Below are positions 36,053 through 43,953 of a DNA stretch of 64,000 nt, piece by piece (within the stretch, counting starts at the first letter, position 1; every line of letters begins with the position of its first letter). Origin of the DNA: Treponema phagedenis (GTDB lineage: Bacteria > Spirochaetota > Spirochaetia > Treponematales > Treponemataceae); contig NZ_CP042818.1 of assembly GCF_008153345.1 (NCBI RefSeq), positions 1,736,001-1,800,000 of the forward strand, written 5' to 3'. A program made the position numbers and the translations under genes. The notes under the pieces are model-generated. The model worked only from the letters and a program-made list of their open reading frames with translations. It made no database searches and was not told the origin of the DNA.

Positions 36053-37177
36053 ATAAAATCATCCTCATCGGCTGAAGCTTCCAATACGTTTTTCTGTAAA
36101 TACTCTTCCATAAAACCGTCAATATCGCCGTCCATAACCGCCTGAATATTTCCCGTCTCATATTTTGTACGGTGGTCTTTTACCATTGTATAGGGCTGAA
36201 ATACATATGAGCGGATTTGATTGCCCCAGGAAATGTCTTTTTTTTCCGCTGCAAATTTTTGATTATCCTTTTCTTTTTCTTCTCGATAGTATTCGTACAA
36301 CCGTGCTTTTAAAATTGCCATTGCAGTTGCGCGGTTACTTATTTGACTGCGCTCATTTTGACAGGCAACCACAATCCCTGTCGGAAGATGCGTTAAACGA
36401 ACCGCTGAATCTGTTTTATTAACATGCTGTCCACCGGCGCCGCCCGCTCGATATGTATCAACCCGTAAATCTTCTGGACGGATTTCAACCTCAATGGTGT
36501 CATCTAAAACAGGGAATACATAAACTGAAGTAAATGAGGTATGTCGTCTGGCATTTGAATCAAAGGGACTAATTCTGACCAACCGATGAATGCCGTTTTC
36601 TCCTTTTAAAAAACCGAAGGCATATTCACCGCTCACTTTTAAGGTGATTGATTTAATACCGCCGTCAGCTTCAAGCATATCAAGTGTTTCTGTTTTATAA
36701 TCGTTACGCTCTGCCCACCGCAAATACATTCTGGTAAGCATTTGCGCCCAGTCACAAGCCTCTGTGCCGCCTGCACCTGCATGGATGGTAAGAAAGGCAT
36801 CATTTGCATCAACCTCTCCGGAAAGAAGGTGCAATACATTCAATTTTTCAAAACGTTCGGAAAGTTTTTGATATACCGAATCAATTTCATCCGTCATCTG
36901 CTCATCTTCGGCTTCTTCCGCTAAATCATATAAAGCTTGCAGATCCTCAATATCGGTTTGAAGTTCACGCCATGGTTCTACACGAGAGCGCAAAACTTTC
37001 AATTCACTCATGACTTTTTCCGCTTTTGCGGTATCATTCCAGAATCCCTCTGATGCGGAAAAATCTTCTTTCTCTTTTATTTTTTCATAGATAGTATCGG
37101 AGTCAAAGATGCCTCCAAATTTCAGCTACCTGTGCCCTTAATTCACTTATTTTTGATTTATATTCTTCTAAAAGCAT
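36049..37177 (-). CDS. prfB: Peptide chain release factor 2, with programmed +1 frameshift
   Basis: The gene begins at ATG 37177 (AAGGAAGG upstream). It encodes 24 codons and then meets an in-frame TGA at 37105-37103 in the context AGG-CAT-CTT-TGA-C. This is the classical RF2 autoregulatory frameshift site: an internal AGG motif upstream, slippery CTT, then UGA. Shifting +1 gives DSDTIYEKIKEK and a continuous frame to 36049, about 375 residues in total. The stop-recognition tripeptide SPF (in RISPFDSN) and catalytic GGQ (GGAGGQHVNK) confirm RF2, which ends translation at UGA and UAA. Starting at 37011, as a simple frame would suggest, truncates the protein. Confidence 0.95.
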
Positions 37178-37617
37178 AAAAAACCTTCCTTATAGTATTA
37201 TTTCTAAATGTAAAAACAGAGCGTGTGCCTTAGCGCATCTACTCGAAAAAAGCTCAATGAGAATACGATAAGAAAGGAATATTGTCAATCTTATCGACAG
37301 GGTTGGCACGACAAGAGCACGAAGAATATCCTAAAGTGCGGATGTATTTATTCCGATACTAATGCCTCATAAAATGCAATAAACTATATCAAATCTAAAT
37401 TTGGTAAAAATCTTACTTAGATTTTTATACATTGAGATAAATTTTAAAGACTCTTATGTTGAAATCAGGTGCAAGCTATTCGAAATTGAGTCAAATTCCT
37501 GCTTAAATGACAAAAATAAGTTTTTTGTGGATTTTGTCGTGTAGTAAAATAAGTTAATATTGCTAATTTAAAAAAACTATAATAAAATATGGTCAAACAG
37601 TAACGGAGGAAAAATTT
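37178..37617. other. Intergenic region between prfB and the lipoprotein pseudogene
   Basis: AT-rich, no convincing frame or RNA gene. TATAAT at about 37577-37582 (within CTATAATAAAA) is a possible -10 box for the lipoprotein gene, which has GGAGG about ten bases before its ATG. No good -35 is seen. Confidence 0.4.
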
Positions 37618-38031
37618 ATGAAAAAAATATCCGGTTTTTTAATAGTACCATTGTTTATCTGTTTATTGTTTTCATGTAATCAGTCATACGGAAAAAAGAA
37701 AAACCTTCTCTTAGGATCGTGGGACAGGTATACTGTTATAAATGGAAAGCCATTATACGTAAAAGCTTCTTTCAAAGAGAATACATTCACTTTATATCAT
37801 TCGCATATGCTTGACGAGGAAACAGGAGGAACCATATTTTATACTTATACCAGATAGAAAGATGTAATAAAAGCAAATGCAACGGGAATACGATACGATA
37901 ACGATGATGAAATTCTTCCTGCTTATGAGGTTGGGTTTAAGTATAACCCTTTTGATATTTCATACTCAATTAAAGATGATGAGTTAACTTTACAATATTC
38001 CTCAATAACCTTTGTTTTATATAAAAGATAA
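37618..38031 (+). pseudogene. Lipoprotein gene interrupted by an in-frame TAG
   Basis: The frame opens with MKKISGFLIVPLFICLLFSC, a lipoprotein signal with lipobox LFSC (Cys20), after a GGAGG site. TAG at 37855-37857 stops it at 79 residues. The same frame then runs on uninterrupted for another 57 codons (KDVIKANATGIRYDNDDEILP, then ISYSIKDDELTLQYSS) to TAA at 38031. The two halves together look like one small beta-sheet lipoprotein of 137 residues. The likely reading is a nonsense mutation in a decaying gene; recoding is less likely. Confidence 0.75.
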
Positions 38032-38505
38032 ATAATGTCCTTTATAAAAATAGCTTTTAATCCGGATCCGTCTTTTTTGATCCATGTATCAAAATACTTT
38101 CTTCTTTTTCTAACATAGTATTCCTTTACAGTAAACTGTTCATTGGTGTTGTGCCACCTGATAATTCGGTACGCATGTGATGTATACGTTGCTCCTTGAT
38201 CGCTATGTAGGAGGACTTCTTTAAGACTATATTTTTCGGCTAGGTGCGTAACGCTGTCAACGGCAAGTTTCGCATCCACATGCCGTGAACACACATAGGC
38301 AACTATCTCTCGATTGTATAAATCCAATATTGCGCTTAAATATAACCAGCCGTCTTTTACTCTAAAATATGATATGTCCGTAACCAGCTTGCTTAAAAAT
38401 GCCGTTGCGACAAACTCTCGGTTAAGAATATTTGCCGGAAGATTTTTTCGTTCTTCCTTTTTCTGCTTATAATACTCTTTTGGATGCTTTCGTCGGCGTA
38501 TTTTT
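37923..38505 (-). mobile_element. IS3-family transposase OrfB remnant
   Basis: The minus-strand frame reads KIRRRKHPKEYYKQKKEERK, ANILNREF, LVTDISYFRVKDGWLYLSAILDLYNREIVAY, then LLHSDQGATYTSHAYR. These are typical of the integrase core of IS3/IS150-type OrfB, with the first two DDE aspartates in VTDIS and HSDQG. The upstream part and OrfA are missing: the sequence breaks into a repeat element at about 38506. The expected SRxGNCxDNA motif and final glutamate are absent too; an unrelated tail runs antisense to the lipoprotein pseudogene. It cannot encode an active transposase. Confidence 0.82.
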
Positions 38506-39332
38506 GCCTATGGTAAGTTTTCTCACCGTTGCTAAATTCCAAACGATGTTTTGCCTGAGATTTTATTGTAAGCAGGCAAAACTCAGAACTGCCACGGACG
38601 GCAGTGGTTCCAAACAGAAACGATGTTTTAAAGCAAGACAATTGTAAAGCTTTAAAACTCGAGGGTTAGTTTTTGCCACGACGGCAAAAACTAACCTGGG
38701 CTCCTTTTTATAACAGAGAGTTTTTAAACTCGTGGGTTTGGTTTTGCCACGGACGTCAAAACTCAGAACGGGCACGGACGCCCGTGGTTCCAAACAGAAA
38801 CGATGTTTTATAAAGCAAAGTAATTTGCAAAGCTTTAAAACTCGTGGTTTAGTTTTTGCCACGGACGGCAAAATCAGAACGGGCACGGACGCCCGTGGTT
38901 CCACGCAGAAACGATGTTTTAAAGCAAAGTAATTTGCAAAGCTTTAAAACTCGTGGTTTAGTTTTTGCCACGGACGGCAAAATCAGAACGGGCACGGACG
39001 CCCGTGGTTCCACGCAGAAACGATGTTTTAAAGCAAAGTAATTTGCAAAGCTTTAAAACTCGTGGTTTAGTTTTTGCCACGGACGGCAAAATCAGAACGG
39101 GCACGGACGCCCGTGGTTCCACGCAGAAACGATGTTTTAAAGCAAAGTAATTTGCAAAGCTTTAAAACTCGTGGTTTAGTTTTTGCCACGGACGGCAAAA
39201 TCAGAACGGGCACGGACGCCCGTGGTTCCACGCAGAAACGATGTTTTAAAGCAAAGTAATTTGCAAAGCTTTAAAACTCGTGGTTTAGTTTTTGCCACGG
39301 ACGGCAAAAACTAAACCGGAGCTCTTTTTATA
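38506..39332. repeat. Expanded hairpin-mosaic repeat with a 109-bp tandem array
   Basis: Units begin with ACGATGTTTTAAAGC at 38911, 39020, 39129 and 39238 (109 bp each, apparently identical), preceded by a 111-bp variant at 38800. Each unit carries GTTTTAAAGC/GCTTTAAAAC, TTTTGCC-ACGGAC-GGCAAAA and ACGGGC-ACGGAC-GCCCGT hairpins. The array closes with a perfect 15-bp hairpin (39282-39296 with 39303-39317). The 61-residue open frames repeated here are artefacts of the unit. The left 150 bp closely match 48834-48985. Confidence 0.92.
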
Positions 39333-39335
39333 AAT

Positions 39336-40547
39336 TCAAGTGTTTAAAAGCTGCATAAAAGATATCCCGTTCTCTGGTACCTCCACTTTGAAATATTCAC
39401 AAATGCTTGCGCCCACGTCTGATAAAGTATTCCTTGTTCCAAGCTTCTTTCCGTGTACTTCCTTTTTATATACAAGCAGCGGAACGCACTCACGGGTGTG
39501 TTTGCTATGTCCTATGTTCGGGTCATTACCGTGATCCGCCATAACTAGCAAAATATCATCTTCTTTAAAAAACTTTAACAGTTCTCCAATGCTTCTATCA
39601 GATATTTCAAGTATTTCTTTATATGTTTTAGAGGACATGGAATGCCCTGCCAAATCGGTTTCCTGTATGTTTGTACAAATAAAACCTGTATCCATGTTTT
39701 TGAATTCACTGATAGTATGCCGCATGCAATCCTCCGTGGGTACACAGGAAATGCTTCTACCTTGATCATTTGCGACAATATCAGCAACTTTCCCGATAAG
39801 TGTAACAGGTATTCCGGCTCTTCCTAAGATTGTCGGAGTCTGTACATTTTTATCAACGCCGTACCCAAGATGGAGGCACCTGTATCCTTGTTCGTAAGAC
39901 TTAGACTTAGCCGAAGCAATACCGATGAACTTACCGTTTTTTATTTCCTGCGCATTCCATAAATCCTGCATAGTATTTCCGGTACCGCCGAAAACTATAA
40001 CTCTTCCGACAGTTACAACATCTCTTACAAGTTTTCCTATTTCGTACTCATTATCAAAAGAAATATAGTCAAGCGGAGCCGTCACATTATAGCACATACC
40101 GAGGTCAGCCTCTAAATTATCAGCTATTGTAACGTAAGAATCACACAAAAGAAACCTTAGTCCCTCCTGTTCAATAACATTTATCGTATGCCCCTTGGAC
40201 ACAAGATAAGCCGCTACCTCATCTACTTTCTCCTGAAACGGGTGAATATCAGGTTTTTTCGGCAAGCTTCCCATTATTTCCTGATGTCCCATAAAGGTGT
40301 CCGCTCCATAGTGCATCAAATTAATTTTCCCATAATTCGCCGTAGGATAAAACTTCATTGAATTGCTCTCTCTGCCGTAAGCATTCATCAGCCCCAAGGC
40401 TTCAAGATTCGGGAGCTTCAAGTCAGGATTGTCATTTATAATGCTTCGCAGCGTATTGGCTCGCTCATCACCCGGGCGCACCATAGGAGCGTCATCCATT
40501 GCTCCAACGCCGAATCCATCCAACACAATAACCACAAATCGTTTCAC
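39336..40547 (-). CDS. yhfW: YhfW-like phosphopentomutase-family protein
   Basis: 403 residues of the alkaline-phosphatase superfamily mutases. Metal and catalytic motifs are conserved: VLDGFGVGAMDDAP at the N terminus, GADTFMGHQEIMG with the threonine that is phosphorylated in phosphopentomutase, NIQETDLAGHS, and ADHGNDPNIGHSKHTRE. It resembles DeoB but stands in a yhf-type cluster, where E. coli has yhfW. Phosphopentomutase moves phosphate between C1 and C5 of ribose; whether this paralogue uses a pentose is not known. It is the last gene of the cluster and overlaps yhfX by four bases. Confidence 0.85.
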   Translation of the reverse strand: MKRFVVIVLDGFGVGAMDDAPMVRPGDERANTLRSIINDNPDLKLPNLEALGLMNAYGRESNSMKFYPTANYGKINLMHYGADTFMGHQEIMGSLPKKPDIHPFQEKVDEVAAYLVSKGHTINVIEQEGLRFLLCDSYVTIADNLEADLGMCYNVTAPLDYISFDNEYEIGKLVRDVVTVGRVIVFGGTGNTMQDLWNAQEIKNGKFIGIASAKSKSYEQGYRCLHLGYGVDKNVQTPTILGRAGIPVTLIGKVADIVANDQGRSISCVPTEDCMRHTISEFKNMDTGFICTNIQETDLAGHSMSSKTYKEILEISDRSIGELLKFFKEDDILLVMADHGNDPNIGHSKHTRECVPLLVYKKEVHGKKLGTRNTLSDVGASICEYFKVEVPENGISFMQLLNT

Positions 40548-41710
40548 AATTCTTCCTTCTTTCTTCCGTGACTGTCATAAATACCGACAATCTCGTATTT
40601 GCCATGCTGTATTCCTTTTACCAATACCACATCACTTCTTGTCGAAAAAATCTGAAAGCGGAATGCCATAAGTGCTGTATCGCCGATTTTACATTCATCG
40701 GATATGCCCAAATGGTAATCTATGCTTTCATGAGTCGGGGGTATCACCAGAAGTCTGCGGCGCTCTTCATAGGAGATTCCGACCAAAACATTCTTTACAT
40801 GTGATCGCCTATAATACCCGCCGCCATAACAATAAGCATTGCCTCCAAAATTATGAGAAATTTCACTGACATATACCACAGCCGGTCTTTCTTCAAGTTC
40901 AAAGTCGGCATGCATTATTGTAGTTCCGCTCAGTCCATGCCCCGGCTCACCACAGTTTCCGCCGTATTTGAGCATCTGATTAAGTGTCCTGCAACATGTC
41001 GAAGCGGGGGTATTAATAATCTGAGCTGTAACACCACAGGTTTTTAAAATCTCATTTGCAAATTGTACAGTTCCCAAATTAGCAGTCGGCAGAATATCCT
41101 TATCTTTTTCACTATATAGATAACATGGAAATGACGTAATACCTTTTATTTCCACATGTAAACAGTTGCTCTTAATCCAAAGCACTGTTTCCTTTAGTTC
41201 ATGCAGATGAATACCTGCCATCTGCCCTGAATAAAGCGTATCATTATCCCCATATACTCTTAGCATAATCCCTTGCTTAATGCGGAGTTCTTTTGCCGCA
41301 TCTTCTATCGCTTGTATTTTTTCTTTTGAATAAACGGTAATTACCTCCGGCTTATAAGCAACGATTTCTTTTATCATTGCCTGTGGCACCTGTACTAAGT
41401 GTCCAACGTTCCCTATAGGAATCTTATGCCGCATCATAACAAGGGCTTCTCTAAAATCAACAGTTACTGCACCGCTATATCCAAGCTTCATTAATTCCGA
41501 TGCCAGATACGGATTTCTGCCAACCTGTTTCAGCATAAAATATAATTTTATGTTTTTTTCATTAGCTGATTTTAAAATCAGTTCCGCATTTTCAAGGAAC
41601 ACATCAACATCAACAATATATGAATCCGGAAGAATTTCCTGGTTTTGATGCAATAAAAATGCGGTTTTAACTAATTGTCTATTTCTTTTTTCAATTTGAT
41701 TCAGAAACAT
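40544..41710 (-). CDS. yhfX: YhfX-like PLP enzyme (alanine-racemase fold)
   Basis: 388 residues. The type III PLP barrel is indicated by YIVDVDVFLENAELILKSA followed by LYFMLKQVGRNP, where Lys61 is the expected Schiff-base lysine. It continues with VTVDFREA, LRVYGDNDTLY, INTPASTCCRTLNQM and a C-terminal beta domain. It matches E. coli YhfX in type and context, whose reaction is poorly defined. Possible reactions are racemisation or decarboxylation of an amino acid. The gene begins one base before the end of yhfS and overlaps yhfW by four bases. Confidence 0.82.
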   Translation of the reverse strand: MFLNQIEKRNRQLVKTAFLLHQNQEILPDSYIVDVDVFLENAELILKSANEKNIKLYFMLKQVGRNPYLASELMKLGYSGAVTVDFREALVMMRHKIPIGNVGHLVQVPQAMIKEIVAYKPEVITVYSKEKIQAIEDAAKELRIKQGIMLRVYGDNDTLYSGQMAGIHLHELKETVLWIKSNCLHVEIKGITSFPCYLYSEKDKDILPTANLGTVQFANEILKTCGVTAQIINTPASTCCRTLNQMLKYGGNCGEPGHGLSGTTIMHADFELEERPAVVYVSEISHNFGGNAYCYGGGYYRRSHVKNVLVGISYEERRRLLVIPPTHESIDYHLGISDECKIGDTALMAFRFQIFSTRSDVVLVKGIQHGKYEIVGIYDSHGRKKEEL

Positions 41711-42805
41711 TTATCTCGCTCTTTCCACTGATTCTCTAAGAATATTTAAAATTGTGTCGGCACCCGCACGCATGGGATTAATTCTTATCATACGGTCTTT
41801 CAGTGTGGGATCGACCTTTAGAAATGTGCCGGATACTCTGTAAAACATTGGTGTTATTTCATACTTCGATTCAGCACCTACAGGATTCGGCGCCGCTCCC
41901 AACTTTTCCGCTTCTATAAGCACCCGCTCCGCTATAGTATCAGAAAATTCCACCAATATAACCTTTGACTGTGCATTCGCAATAAATGCATCTTTAACCA
42001 GAGGAATCTTCCCTGACTTAAGTCTTCCGACACACTCCTCATTCACCTGCGCTTGAATTGCAAGAGATACCGGCGCATACGTAAGCCCTCTCAGCACATC
42101 TATAGACTCATGTCCTTGGACTTGCATACCTCCGGAGTAACTTTCAGAAATCAGACGGTCAATATATAATTTTTCCCCTACAATAACGCCGACTCCCTCG
42201 GGCCCAAGCAGCTTAAACGATGAAAAACATGATACATCCGCACCACACTGCACCCCGATATCTTTTACTTTCATTACCGCATAGTTATCATCCGTCAAAA
42301 TCGGTATATCCCTCATTGTTTTAATTGTTTCAATCACCGTATGCATATCATACCTGTCATCCGGTTTTTGCCTTGTATGTTGAATCAATACACCTTTCAC
42401 ATCAGAATTATTTTTAAGTGCCTTTTTAATCTCATCGATTTCGTTAAAGTCCGCTTCAATTGGTATAAGCCCGAGCATATCAAACGAAGTCTTACTCGTG
42501 CTATAAATCGGTGCGGCATGAACTAATACCTTGTCTCCGCAATTAAACATGGAATGTAAACCGAATCGAATTGCCCCTGTTCCGGCACCCCTAAGCAAAA
42601 TACAAGCTTCCGCATCAAAAATGCTCGCAATTACCTTTTCCGCCTTAGCGGTAGTCACAGGTTTGTTAAACCCCTCTACTACTCCGAGATCGCCTCTATT
42701 CAAAAAAGTATGCCCTTCAAATTCTCTTGTAATACAGTCAACCACCTTAAACTGAAGCCTAATAGCTTCGTTTAACGATAAACTGCGTAACGGATATGTC
42801 CGCAT
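41711..42805 (-). CDS. yhfS: YhfS-like PLP-dependent aminotransferase/lyase (fold type I)
   Basis: 364 residues. The start at 42805 follows AAGGAAGG by seven bases; a GTG two codons upstream is less likely. The PLP lysine lies in SSFKLLGPEGVGVIVG. GAGTGAIRFGLHSMF binds the cofactor phosphate, and LTDDNYAV contains the aspartate that contacts the PLP nitrogen. These match E. coli YhfS, of unknown substrate. It heads the downstream half of the cluster, separated from php by 260 bases that contain a repeat element. Confidence 0.83.
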   Translation of the reverse strand: MRTYPLRSLSLNEAIRLQFKVVDCITREFEGHTFLNRGDLGVVEGFNKPVTTAKAEKVIASIFDAEACILLRGAGTGAIRFGLHSMFNCGDKVLVHAAPIYSTSKTSFDMLGLIPIEADFNEIDEIKKALKNNSDVKGVLIQHTRQKPDDRYDMHTVIETIKTMRDIPILTDDNYAVMKVKDIGVQCGADVSCFSSFKLLGPEGVGVIVGEKLYIDRLISESYSGGMQVQGHESIDVLRGLTYAPVSLAIQAQVNEECVGRLKSGKIPLVKDAFIANAQSKVILVEFSDTIAERVLIEAEKLGAAPNPVGAESKYEITPMFYRVSGTFLKVDPTLKDRMIRINPMRAGADTILNILRESVERAR

Positions 42806-42934
42806 AATCACACCTTCCTTCTAATGATTTTTTTGTCACAAGCACTCATAACACTTGGTTTCGGTGTGCAACATTTTTTGATATCTTCAATTAATTTTTT
42901 AATTCATCTAATCAGAACCATAAATAATTTTATA

Positions 42935-43056
42935 AAAGAGAGCTCGACACGGCGCAACGGCGGGCAATTTACCATAGGAATGCTAAATCTGCAAGTCATA
43001 ATTGGTAATACTCTGATTATAATACAGGGAGTTAATTACAGAATATCATACTCGTC
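42935..43056 (+). repeat. Short deletion derivative of the MITE-like repeat inside the yhf-like cluster
   Basis: Contains GAGCTCGACACGGCGCAACG, then jumps to GCAATTTACCATAGGAATGC and the terminal block (GATTATAATACAGGGAGTTAATTACAG), with an eroded end AATATCATACTCG. The middle hairpins are deleted. It lies between php and yhfS, within the presumed operon. The rest of the 42806-43065 gap shows only the yhfS ribosome binding site. Confidence 0.75.
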
Positions 43057-43065
43057 ACGCATAAT

Positions 43066-43953
43066 CTAAATACCGCATTGTGATACTATACGCTTGGGAT
43101 TACTCAATAACAATTCATCGATATCATTTTTCGTGAAGCCGCTTTTTTTAAGCATTGGCAAAAACTCCTCAAAAATATACGTATACCCGATTCCTCCCCT
43201 GTATTTGAGGCTTGATTTTCTTGTAATATCCATGGAAAGCACAACTTGAGAAAGCATCCCCTCATCCTTAATACGCTTCAGAGCATCGACTCTAAAAGTA
43301 TCCGGGCAATAATTAAGCTTGCCTATTGTATCAACCCCTATCGTAACGCCCTTTTTCAAAACCGAAATCATGTATTCCATATCTTGAGACAAATCCATAT
43401 GCCCTATGATAATCTTTTTAGGGTCTACTCCATGAGCAATCAGATAATCCGCCTGCTTATCGCCGATACTTCCAAGGGTGGTATGTGTTGTAACTAGCGC
43501 TTTTGTTTTAACTGCCGCAATAGCCATTGCATCGAACACCTTTTGCTCCATCAATGTCATTTCGTCCTTGCTCGTTCCGAATTCACCTATTACATCTGCT
43601 CTTATGCCTGTATCTTCGATCCCTATTGTAAGCTCCTTAATTACAATATCCGCTAATTCTTTAACCGAGTTGCTGCGCACACAATCCGGCAAAAAAGGCT
43701 CCTTATAAAACCCTGTTGAAACTATAATGTTAATTCCTGTCGCATCTGCAACCCTACGAATATAATTCACATCTCTGCCCATACCTATATTTGTCACTTC
43801 AAGTATGTTGCGTACTCCATACTCGTACAGAGTCTTAAATTCTTTAACTGTTTCATCAAAGCAATCCAGCCTGCAATCATAATCTTTTTTTACCCCTGAT
43901 AAATCTATTGTCACATGTTCATGCATCAGGGTATATCCGTTCAGTAATTTCAT
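43066..43953 (-). CDS. php: Php-like phosphotriesterase-homology protein
   Basis: 295 residues of the amidohydrolase superfamily. Metal ligands are visible: HEH near residue 12, the bridging glutamate in VIGEFGTSKDE, histidines in TTHTTLG and IIIGHMDL, and aspartate in VLSMDITRK. A glutamate at the bridging position instead of carboxylated lysine is typical of E. coli Php (yhfV). The family includes lactonases and related hydrolases with two zinc ions; the true substrate is not established. It overlaps yhfT by four bases. Confidence 0.87.
   Translation of the reverse strand: MKLLNGYTLMHEHVTIDLSGVKKDYDCRLDCFDETVKEFKTLYEYGVRNILEVTNIGMGRDVNYIRRVADATGINIIVSTGFYKEPFLPDCVRSNSVKELADIVIKELTIGIEDTGIRADVIGEFGTSKDEMTLMEQKVFDAMAIAAVKTKALVTTHTTLGSIGDKQADYLIAHGVDPKKIIIGHMDLSQDMEYMISVLKKGVTIGVDTIGKLNYCPDTFRVDALKRIKDEGMLSQVVLSMDITRKSSLKYRGGIGYTYIFEEFLPMLKKSGFTKNDIDELLLSNPKRIVSQCGI

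Noticed and set aside
36049-37011. prfB as a simple 320-codon gene starting at 37011
   Set aside because: The RF2 N-terminal domain continues upstream through a classical frameshift site to ATG 37177.
38393-38641. 82-residue minus-strand frame over the IS3 remnant and repeat
   Set aside because: It is out of frame with the recognisable transposase sequence and half of it is repeat DNA.
38856-39259. A run of three to four 61-residue open frames of nearly identical sequence
   Set aside because: They arise from the 109-bp tandem unit, lack ribosome binding sites and follow the DNA repeat exactly; they are not a protein family.
39336-40547. Assignment as housekeeping phosphopentomutase DeoB
   Set aside because: Motifs fit the superfamily, but the yhf-type neighbours and absence of nucleoside genes favour YhfW.
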